From: Clostridia bacterium
Lineage (GTDB): Bacteria > Bacillota > Clostridia > Oscillospirales > CAG-272
Direction of reading: 5' to 3'
Assembly (NCBI GenBank): GCA_017612495.1
Contig: JAGAFQ010000081.1
Span: 1 to 5,586 of the forward strand
DNA: 5,586 nucleotides
Shown here: piece by piece, positions 1 through 5,142 of the stretch
How the letters are laid out: every line of letters begins with the position of its first letter
Position numbering within the stretch: the first letter of the stretch is position 1
Translations under genes and position numbers: made by a program
Notes under the pieces: generated by a model
Database searches by the model: none
Seen by the model: only the letters and a program-made list of their open reading frames with translations
Told to the model about the DNA's origin: nothing

Positions 1-53
1 ATCATTCAAATTGAATTCAGATTGCCCTGATAACATATTTACATACCAATAAA

Positions 54-58
54 GGAGG
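54..58 (+). promoter_or_regulatory. Ribosome binding site deciding a GTG start
   Basis: AAAGGAGGT spans 51-59, and its GGAGG core lies 8 bases before the GTG at 67. This near-perfect Shine-Dalgarno supports GTG as the start of the beta-helix lipoprotein, and the signal peptide begins immediately there. Confidence 0.85.
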
Positions 59-66
59 TAAAATTT

Positions 67-1473
67 GTGAAACTGAAAAACATATTCATTATTGCAGTTG
101 TACTTATGCTTGTCATTACGCTCGTGGCTTGCCAAAAACCGGATGTTTCGGTCGGCGAGACGAGTATATATGACAAATACCCCGGAGCACATATTCTGAA
201 ATTAAGCGGGAACACCGCAACGCTTGACGGTGTGAGCCTTGAAGAATTTGACTATACCTGGCGCGCCGACCCGACGCTTGACGGTGTGCTGTTCAACGGT
301 ACAGCGCCAAGCGAGGATTTGAATGCGTATGTTGCGCATGACATAATCTATTATCCCGAAATAGATGAATCGTCATTTACAAAAGAAAATTATGACGGGG
401 AAGAAGAGTGGGTGACAAGGTTTACCGCTGAAGGTTTGCAAGAATATATATTCGGCACACTTCCGGTTTTGGGGACGGATCTGCCGACTGAAATGATGCA
501 TTCCGCAAATGATGCATATAACAATCCTGTGATCCATATCACACAGCCCGGAGAATACATTATCGAGGGAACTTTTAACGGTCAACTCTTTTTTGACTTC
601 GGGGATGAAGAAGATACATTTGAAAATAAAGATGCTTCTGTCAAAGTCATTTTGAACGGAGCAAATGTTACGTGTTCTGTTGCACCTGCAATCATCTTCC
701 ATGATGTCTATGAATGTGATAATACATGGGAGAGCAGAGACAGTTATACAGATTCAGTCGATCTTTCAGATGCGGGTGTGAATATTGTAATTGCAGACGG
801 AACAGAGAACAGTTTTAGCGGCTGCAACGTATATCGTTTGTTAAAGGCGGAATATAAAAAAGGCAGCACGACCGTGCAGAAAAAACTTTGGAAAACCGAT
901 GGCGCGTTTTATAGTTTTCAATCTATGGCAATAAACGCAGAAGAAAAAGGCACCGGAATTCTGAACATCACAAGTCAAACATTTGAGGGCTTGGATAGCG
1001 AATTGCATATGACGATAAATGGCGGATATGTAAACATATATTCTATAGATGACGGAATTAACGTAAATGAAGACAACGTTTCGGTATTTACTCAAAACGG
1101 CGGACATCTTACTATATTTGCAAGTCTCGGAGCCGAGGGCGACGTGATTGATTCAAACGGTTATATCAGAATCAACGCCGGCGTGCTTGCCGGTACATCT
1201 AAATCGCCGAGTGATGATATGCTTGATTCTGAAAAAGGAACATATGTTTCTGAAAGTGCAAATATTATCTACGGCGGTAGTCTGACAGATGGCGATAAGT
1301 TCAGAGGCCGCGGTGATATGCCGCCCGAAGGATCGATAGGCGATTCCGGTGATATGCCGCCCGAAAGACCGATAGGCGATCCCGGTGATATGCCGCCCGA
1401 AAGACCGATAGGCGATCCCGGTGATATGCCGCCCGAAAAGCCGATAGGCTATTCAAACGGTTTTGATGAATGA
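67..1473 (+). CDS. Surface lipoprotein with Cthe_2159-like carbohydrate-binding beta-helix domain
   Basis: The 468-residue protein starts at GTG behind a strong Shine-Dalgarno. Residues 1-21 are a lipoprotein signal peptide: KLK, a hydrophobic core, then the lipobox LVAC with C22 as the lipidated cysteine, so the protein should be anchored to the outer face of the membrane. From about residue 150 to 405 the pattern matches the carbohydrate-binding Cthe_2159 family (DUF4353): GEYIIEGTFNGQL, VKVILNGANV, then the ladder GILNIT, LHMTINGGYVNIY, DDGINV, GGHLTIFA, GDVIDSNG, IRINAGVLAG. These repeated G/N/D turns are typical of right-handed parallel beta-helix rungs, which in the founding Clostridium thermocellum protein bind calcium and pectin-like acidic polysaccharide. 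Residues 416-463 are four Pro/Asp-rich 12-mers. No catalytic motif is visible, so binding of cell-wall or plant polysaccharide is inferred. The gene appears monocistronic within the window and ends in a terminator, though its upstream context is missing. Family assignment is good; the ligand is unknown. Confidence 0.8.
   Translation: MKLKNIFIIAVVLMLVITLVACQKPDVSVGETSIYDKYPGAHILKLSGNTATLDGVSLEEFDYTWRADPTLDGVLFNGTAPSEDLNAYVAHDIIYYPEIDESSFTKENYDGEEEWVTRFTAEGLQEYIFGTLPVLGTDLPTEMMHSANDAYNNPVIHITQPGEYIIEGTFNGQLFFDFGDEEDTFENKDASVKVILNGANVTCSVAPAIIFHDVYECDNTWESRDSYTDSVDLSDAGVNIVIADGTENSFSGCNVYRLLKAEYKKGSTTVQKKLWKTDGAFYSFQSMAINAEEKGTGILNITSQTFEGLDSELHMTINGGYVNIYSIDDGINVNEDNVSVFTQNGGHLTIFASLGAEGDVIDSNGYIRINAGVLAGTSKSPSDDMLDSEKGTYVSESANIIYGGSLTDGDKFRGRGDMPPEGSIGDSGDMPPERPIGDPGDMPPERPIGDPGDMPPEKPIGYSNGFDE
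1312..1455 (+). repeat. Four tandem 36-bp coding repeats in the lipoprotein tail
   Basis: Four units start at 1312, 1348, 1384 and 1420, each encoding GDMPPExPIGDP or a close variant. Units 2 and 3 are identical over all 36 bases. Unit 1 differs from them at 3 bases and unit 4 at 5, mostly in its last two codons. The period is a whole number of codons, so copy-number changes keep the frame. The product is an acidic, proline-rich, probably unstructured tail following the beta-helix. Confidence 0.95.
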
Positions 1474-1483
1474 TGCAATAACA

Positions 1484-1507
1484 AAAAAGCACCGTAAGGT
1501 GCTTTTT
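1484..1507 (+). terminator. Intrinsic terminator after the beta-helix lipoprotein gene
   Basis: AAAAAGCACC (1484-1493) pairs perfectly with GGTGCTTTTT (1498-1507) around a GTAA tetraloop of the GNRA type. It begins 11 bases after the stop codon. The flanking A-tract gives a T-run on the other strand too, so it could work in both directions. Confidence 0.85.
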
Positions 1508-1559
1508 GATTGTAAATGTTTATAATTATGGATTTGTTGTGACTTTGAGAATGTAATAA

Positions 1560-1588
1560 TTGACAAAGGCCTGCGGCTGATATATACT
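1560..1588 (+). promoter_or_regulatory. Sigma-A-type promoter of the isomerase-amidohydrolase operon
   Basis: A perfect -35 TTGACA (1560-1565), a 17-base spacer and a -10 TATACT (1583-1588, 5 of 6 consensus) lie upstream of the operon. Expected transcription start is near 1595, giving a leader of only about 40 bases, too short for a known riboswitch. Arms of an inverted repeat flank the -10 (see the separate entry). Confidence 0.75.
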
Positions 1589-1608
1589 GAAAACAAGTAG
1601 TTATCAGC
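1576..1608. promoter_or_regulatory. Possible operator: inverted repeat around the -10 box
   Basis: GCTGATA (1576-1582) and its exact reverse complement TATCAGC (1602-1608) are separated by 19 bases, with centres 26 bases apart. The left arm abuts the -10 and lies before the expected transcription start, so a DNA-binding site is more plausible than an RNA hairpin. No regulator gene is adjacent in the window and I do not recognise the motif, so the operator role is inference. Confidence 0.35.
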
Positions 1609-1636
1609 AAAATCTTTGTATTCGCCGGAGGTAATC

Positions 1637-3052
1637 ATGGCAGATAAGAAATCAGTTGCTAAAAGAATAAAAGTCGGTTATTTGCCGCTTTATATCAAGC
1701 TTTATGACGACAGTGATCCGAACATCAGAGTTCCCGTTGTCGCATATAAAAACAAAATGATCGACCTTTTTGAAAGAGAAGGCATCGAGATAGTCGAAGC
1801 GGATGAAGTCTGCCGCGTCAAGGATGAATTTATGCGTGCCGTAAAGAAATTCAACGAGAGCGGTGTTTGTGCCGTAATAACACAACACCTTGCTTATTCG
1901 CCCTCTCTTGAATCGACAGAAGCACTTATGGAATTGAATGTGCCTCTAATCGTTTTTGATACGACACCCGATTATGAACTTATCGAGTGTGCGGCAAAAG
2001 AAAACAGAATAATGAACAACCACGGCATACACGGCGTTCAGGATATGTGCAATCTTTTGAAGCGCCAAAACAAGCCTTATTATCTTTGTGTCGGTCACGT
2101 AAACGACGGCAAGGTGATAAACGAGGTTTTGGGAATGTGCCGCGCCGCCGCTGCCGCCGCTGCTTATAAAAATATGACTGTCGGTTCAGTCGGCGGATCG
2201 TTTGCGGGTATGGGAGATTTTCTCATTTCCGATGAGCGATATAAAAAAGATATCGGTGTTAACGTAAAATATATGACGCCCGATGTTGCCGAAAAATATC
2301 TGTCACTTGTTTCCGATAAAGAGATAGATGAAGAGATCGCATCCGACAGAGAAAATTACAACGTTTCCGTTTCCGATGAGAATAATTACCGTGCCGCTTC
2401 AAAAGCCGGACTTGCCGTGCGCAAATGGATGGACGATGAAAAAATCGGCTCGGCGACAGTTAACTTTCTGACGCTCGACGAATATTCGCTGCCGAAAATG
2501 CCGTTTGTCGAGTGCTGCAAGATGCTGAAAAGAGGTCTCGGATATGCCGGCGAGGGCGATGTTTTAACGGCGGGGCTCGTGGGCGCGCTTTTGAGCGTTT
2601 ATAAAGATACGACCTTTACCGAGATGTTTTGTCCCGATTGGAAAGAAAACGTCATTTTATTGAGTCACATGGGCGAGAGCAACCCTGATTTGGCGCAGTG
2701 GAAGCCGCTTATCACCGACTGTCCTTTCAATTATAATTCCTGCGGCGATACTGTGGCCATGTATAATTGCTATCGTCCCGGCAAGGCGGTTTTTGTGAAC
2801 CTGGCGCCCATGAATGAACATTTTAATCTCATAATATCAAACGTTGAACTTTTGGAGTGCGGACTTCAAAACGGCGCTTATGCGCACGCAACGCAAGGCT
2901 GGATGAAGCCCTGCAAGCCTTTATCGGAATTTTTGGCGGAGTTTTCTTATGCCGGCGGCACACACCATTCTGCGATGGTATATGATGCCGATATAAGCGA
3001 GATTGTGTCATTCGGCAGAATGATGGGCTTTGACGTCATTGAAATAAAATAA
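1637..3052 (+). CDS. L-arabinose/L-fucose isomerase-family protein
   Basis: The 471-residue protein resembles the AraA/FucI-type ketol isomerases, cytoplasmic metal-dependent enzymes that interconvert aldoses and ketoses. The C-terminal half carries the family landmarks: GYAGEGDVLTA (E306), TFTEMF (E329), LLSHMGE (H344) and AGGTHH (H443/H444). These line up with the four metal ligands of Escherichia coli AraA (E306, E333, H350, H450). FAGMGDF (189-195) is another motif of the wider family. The protein is about 30 residues shorter than AraA: it ends soon after the GGTHH block and lacks the usual arginine- and tryptophan-rich end. Its N-terminus reads KVGYLPLYIKLYD where AraA has a GSQHLYG-type substrate motif, so arabinose may not be the substrate. 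Residues 170-176 are seven alanines. ATG 1637 is chosen because GGAGG (1627-1631) lies 5 bases before it; an in-frame TTG at 1616 would put this Shine-Dalgarno inside the gene. It is first in an operon with an amidohydrolase. The fold assignment is firm; the reaction is unproven. Confidence 0.8.
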   Translation: MADKKSVAKRIKVGYLPLYIKLYDDSDPNIRVPVVAYKNKMIDLFEREGIEIVEADEVCRVKDEFMRAVKKFNESGVCAVITQHLAYSPSLESTEALMELNVPLIVFDTTPDYELIECAAKENRIMNNHGIHGVQDMCNLLKRQNKPYYLCVGHVNDGKVINEVLGMCRAAAAAAAYKNMTVGSVGGSFAGMGDFLISDERYKKDIGVNVKYMTPDVAEKYLSLVSDKEIDEEIASDRENYNVSVSDENNYRAASKAGLAVRKWMDDEKIGSATVNFLTLDEYSLPKMPFVECCKMLKRGLGYAGEGDVLTAGLVGALLSVYKDTTFTEMFCPDWKENVILLSHMGESNPDLAQWKPLITDCPFNYNSCGDTVAMYNCYRPGKAVFVNLAPMNEHFNLIISNVELLECGLQNGAYAHATQGWMKPCKPLSEFLAEFSYAGGTHHSAMVYDADISEIVSFGRMMGFDVIEIK

Positions 3053-3071
3053 ATGTTTTTTGAGGTAATAT

Positions 3072-4109
3072 ATGTCGCTTTTAGATTATACGGCATACGA
3101 CAGGGCATTTTTCGAGGAAAATCTGCACCCGTATCTGCCGAAAAAAATAATTGACTGTCATACGCATATATGGAAAGACGAGCACAGAGCTTTCACCGAT
3201 GGAGCGAAGCGCAGCTGCAACTGGCCTGATATGGTAGCAAAGGATAATAGCATAGAAGACCTTTTGCAAACTAATCGCGAACTCTTTCCGGGACACGAGG
3301 TAACATCGGTCTTGTATTCCTATACGGGCGCAAGTGTCGATATTTCAAAGTCAAATCCATACGTTGCGCAATGTGCGAAAAAGACCGGATTTCCCGCGCT
3401 TTACCTTGCCCATCCGTCACAAAGTGCAGATGAGGTCGAACGCGACGTTTTGGCAGATCCGTGCTTCAAGGGCATAAAAGTCTATCTTGAATTTGCACCG
3501 TCATATATACCGAATAACGAAATAAGGATATATGATTTTCTGACGCACGAGCACTTGTCTTTGGCAAACAAGCACCATTGGATAGTGCAGCTTCACATTC
3601 CGCGTCCCGGGCGTCTTTCCGATCCCGTCAACTACGTGCAGATGCTCGAAATCGAGCAAAAATATCCGGATCTGCAGCTGATAATCGCTCATCTCGGCAG
3701 AGCTTATGCAAACGAGGACGTCGGCAAAGGACTTGATTATCTCAAAGCAATGGAAAAAACGGTGTGGGATTTTACCGCCAACACCAATAGCGAGGTAATG
3801 CAGCGCGTTCTTGATATGGTCGGTCCCGAACGATTCATATACGGCTCCGATTTTCCGATCTTTCGTATGAAAGCGCGCAGAAAGGTCGAAAACGGTTTTT
3901 ATGTAAACGAGATCCCGAAGGGATCGCTCGGCGATGTTTCAAGTGATAAACATATGCGTCAAATACCTTATCCCGATGCCGAAAAGATCACGTTTTTCAT
4001 CTATGAAGAAATTGCTTCGGCAATTCGTGCCTGCAAAAAACTCGGCTTTTCAAAAGCCGAGATCGAAAAGATCTTCCATTCGAATTCCGCTCGCATATTT
4101 AATATTTGA
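3072..4109 (+). CDS. Amidohydrolase-superfamily (Amidohydro_2) metal-dependent hydrolase
   Basis: This 345-residue protein fits the Amidohydro_2 TIM-barrel family of cytoplasmic metal hydrolases, lactonases and decarboxylases. In order: IIDCHTHIW near the start gives the HxH metal pair (H30, H32) at the end of strand 1; FKGIKVY carries K136; VQLHIPR carries H175; LIIAHLGR carries H207; YGSDFP carries D260, the conserved aspartate at the end of strand 8. The C-terminal helix ending SKAEIEKIFHSNSARIF corresponds to the usual closing NAxRLF segment. About 40 residues (265-305, charged) are inserted between GSDFP and that helix, longer than in typical members. No signal peptide is present. The start ATG follows GAGG (3062-3065) by 6 bases. 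The gene begins 19 bases after the isomerase-like gene and shares its promoter and terminator. This suggests successive or related steps, for example on a sugar or sugar lactone, but the substrate cannot be inferred from the sequence. It is too unlike uronate isomerase for that call. Confidence 0.82.
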   Translation: MSLLDYTAYDRAFFEENLHPYLPKKIIDCHTHIWKDEHRAFTDGAKRSCNWPDMVAKDNSIEDLLQTNRELFPGHEVTSVLYSYTGASVDISKSNPYVAQCAKKTGFPALYLAHPSQSADEVERDVLADPCFKGIKVYLEFAPSYIPNNEIRIYDFLTHEHLSLANKHHWIVQLHIPRPGRLSDPVNYVQMLEIEQKYPDLQLIIAHLGRAYANEDVGKGLDYLKAMEKTVWDFTANTNSEVMQRVLDMVGPERFIYGSDFPIFRMKARRKVENGFYVNEIPKGSLGDVSSDKHMRQIPYPDAEKITFFIYEEIASAIRACKKLGFSKAEIEKIFHSNSARIFNI

Positions 4110-4110
4110 C

Positions 4111-4150
4111 AAAAAGCATTAAAAACACAAAAGTGTTTTTAATGCTTTTT
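4111..4150. terminator. Bidirectional terminator between convergent genes
   Basis: AAAAAGCATTAAAAACAC (4111-4128) and its exact reverse complement (4133-4150) form an 18-bp perfect stem with an AAAA loop on the + strand. It starts one base after the + strand amidohydrolase gene stop at 4109. On the - strand it contains the last codons (KKH) and stop of the convergent membrane-protein gene. A-tract and T-run on both sides suit termination from either direction. Confidence 0.88.
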
Positions 4151-4555
4151 GAATCTCTTGATTTTTCTTTTAGTGCCCAAAAACGAGCCGACGGTACCCG
4201 ATGCTGCCACGATCAAATATCTTATCGCGCTCTTTGCAAAATTCGGAGTTTGACTGTCGTTTATAATAAAAAACGCGATTAATGCAAGAACGGCGGCGAA
4301 CAGTAATGTTTCGGCAATTCCGAAAAAGAATTTTTTCTCATTTGCGGTTTTTGACGCGATAATACCGCACGCAAATGCGCCTGCCGCTGCGGAAATTATC
4401 GAACATACGTTATAATATCTGTCGGGAATTTCCGTTTTGTTAAGGATAAGCGCTGATATCAAAAGCAAAAGCAAAGATATGCCGAAACCGATAAGAACGG
4501 GTGCAGCCTTTTTTATTATTTTTATCTTGATATCGCCCTTTGTGCTGTTTTTCAT
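4139..4555 (-). CDS. Small four-helix membrane protein, TIGR04086/DUF3792-like
   Basis: The 138-residue protein has a basic N-terminus (KGDIKIKIIKKA) and four hydrophobic segments at about 16-38, 48-68, 76-98 and 108-127. It ends with a strongly basic tail (KRKIKRFKKH) likely to sit in the cytoplasm. Size, four-helix layout, the small-residue motif SAAAGAFACGIIASK in helix 2, and position downstream of yajC on the same strand match the TIGR04086 (DUF3792) family of Firmicutes membrane proteins, whose function is unknown. The upstream Shine-Dalgarno is weak (GGAATG, 8 bases before the ATG), so translation may be modest. A promoter-like sequence lies just upstream, and a strong terminator stands between it and yajC, so it may be transcribed on its own. 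The last codons lie inside the convergent terminator stem. That this is a real gene is well supported; the family name comes from memory of its features and context. Confidence 0.75.
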   Translation of the reverse strand: MKNSTKGDIKIKIIKKAAPVLIGFGISLLLLLISALILNKTEIPDRYYNVCSIISAAAGAFACGIIASKTANEKKFFFGIAETLLFAAVLALIAFFIINDSQTPNFAKSAIRYLIVAASGTVGSFLGTKRKIKRFKKH

Positions 4556-4588
4556 ATTTGTTTCATTCCGTGTTTGAAATTATGGTAA

Positions 4589-4619
4589 ATTATATGAAAA
4601 ACTATAATTTTTATGACAA
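4589..4619 (-). promoter_or_regulatory. Possible promoter of the four-helix membrane protein gene
   Basis: On the - strand a TTGTCA (4619-4614) and a perfect TATAAT (4594-4589) are separated by 19 bases, longer than the ideal 17. The -10 lies 33 bases before the ATG. The -35 overlaps the T-run end of the yajC terminator, so expression would restart directly after yajC transcription ends. The long spacer lowers confidence. Confidence 0.45.
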
Positions 4620-4646
4620 AAAAGCAACGCCGAAGCGTTGCTTTTT
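4619..4646 (-). terminator. yajC terminator with C(UUCG)G tetraloop
   Basis: AAAAAGCAACGC (4619-4630) pairs with GCGTTGCTTTTT (4635-4646), a 12-bp perfect stem. Read on the - strand, the loop is TTCG closed by C-G, the unusually stable UUCG tetraloop, and it is followed by a run of Ts. It begins three bases after the yajC stop codon. Confidence 0.88.
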
Positions 4647-4649
4647 GAT

Positions 4650-4988
4650 TTAATTTTGCGCGTCTTCTGCGTGGACGTCGACCGTGCGAACGGCACTTTT
4701 CAAAATTCTTATTCTTGTGCGGTCGGCACTCGTTTCGAGGGTAAACGTTTCTTCTTTGATGCTTATGATCTTGCCGATTATGCCGCCGATAGTGGTTATT
4801 TCATCGCCGACAGTCAATGAATCGCGCATCTTTGCAACTTCTTTTTCCTGCTTTTTCTGGGGACGGATAAGAAAGAAATAGAAAACGACCAAAAGAACGA
4901 CGATCATAATAATAGTCGTGATGCCGGAATACGGGCTTGCGGTTTGTGCGGTGTTAGCTGCCGCATCTTCTAAAAAGCTAAAAAACAT
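4650..4988 (-). CDS. yajC: YajC, Sec translocase accessory subunit
   Basis: The 112-residue protein is a typical YajC. A short N-terminal segment (1-20, rich in A/T) precedes a single membrane helix at about 22-40 (ITTIIMIVVLLVVFYFFL). The family hallmark FLIRPQKKQEKE follows directly (39-50), then a compact cytoplasmic domain with LTVGDEITTIGGIIGKI (58-74) and a beta-strand-rich end. YajC associates with SecDF, which assists protein export through SecYEG. The start follows AGGAG (- strand, 5000-4996) by 7 bases and the length is normal. It is transcribed alone from its own promoter, stops at a strong terminator, and is divergent from the metal-binding lipoprotein gene. secD and secF are not in the window, and no tgt gene is seen upstream where it often lies. 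Confidence 0.95.
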   Translation of the reverse strand: MFFSFLEDAAANTAQTASPYSGITTIIMIVVLLVVFYFFLIRPQKKQEKEVAKMRDSLTVGDEITTIGGIIGKIISIKEETFTLETSADRTRIRILKSAVRTVDVHAEDAQN

Positions 4989-5017
4989 TTGTTTTCTCCT
5001 AATTTGTTATTTTCTTT

Positions 5018-5045
5018 ATTATACCAAAAATACGCAAAATTGCAA
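5018..5045 (-). promoter_or_regulatory. yajC promoter
   Basis: On the - strand TTGCAA (5045-5040), a 16-base spacer and a perfect TATAAT (5023-5018) precede yajC. Transcription would start about 20-25 bases before the ATG, leaving a short leader that carries the AGGAG ribosome site. Confidence 0.65.
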
Positions 5046-5073
5046 TAGATTTTTCAGCTTATATGCCTATAAC

Positions 5074-5102
5074 TTGACATTTGAACGTTTTTAAGATACT
5101 AT
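5074..5102 (+). promoter_or_regulatory. Promoter of the metal-binding lipoprotein gene
   Basis: A perfect -35 TTGACA (5074-5079), a 17-base spacer and a -10 TACTAT (5097-5102, 4 of 6 consensus) face right, back-to-back with the yajC promoter. The -35 elements of the two promoters are about 28 bases apart. Confidence 0.65.
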
Positions 5103-5116
5103 CTATATGATATTAT
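5096..5116. promoter_or_regulatory. Possible operator overlapping the -10 of the metal-uptake gene
   Basis: ATACTATC (5096-5103) and GATATTAT (5109-5116) are inverted with 7 of 8 positions matching, around a 5-base AT spacer. The palindrome covers the -10 and the likely start of transcription, where a metal-sensing repressor (Fur/Zur or MntR type) would act. It does not match a consensus I can name, and AT-rich DNA produces such palindromes by chance. Confidence 0.3.
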
Positions 5117-5142
5117 ACGGTTTTTCGCCGACAGGAGGACTT

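Noticed and set aside
1..50. Promoter for the first lipoprotein gene (TTGAAT 11-16, CATATT 34-39)
   Set aside because: Spacing is 17 but both boxes match only 4 of 6; too weak in AT-rich DNA, and the true promoter may lie upstream of the window.
1312..1455. 36-bp direct repeats as a CRISPR array
   Set aside because: Units are contiguous without spacers, keep the codon frame and encode a protein repeat.
1616..1636. In-frame TTG start giving a seven-residue longer isomerase-like protein
   Set aside because: The GGAGG Shine-Dalgarno lies inside this extension and is placed 5 bases before the ATG at 1637; no ribosome site precedes the TTG.
1589..1636. Riboswitch or attenuator in the operon leader
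   Set aside because: The leader from the predicted start is only about 40 bases and forms no stem-loop with a T-run.
1301..1638. Two - strand frames over the repeat tail and intergenic region (1301-1492 and 1453-1638)
   Set aside because: The first is a mirror of the 36-bp repeats; the second runs through a terminator and promoter. Neither has a Shine-Dalgarno or domain.
2144..2164. GCC/GCT run encoding seven alanines as an unstable microsatellite
   Set aside because: Codons are mixed, the tract is short and in frame within a helix of a conserved enzyme; an ordinary alanine-rich helix is sufficient explanation.
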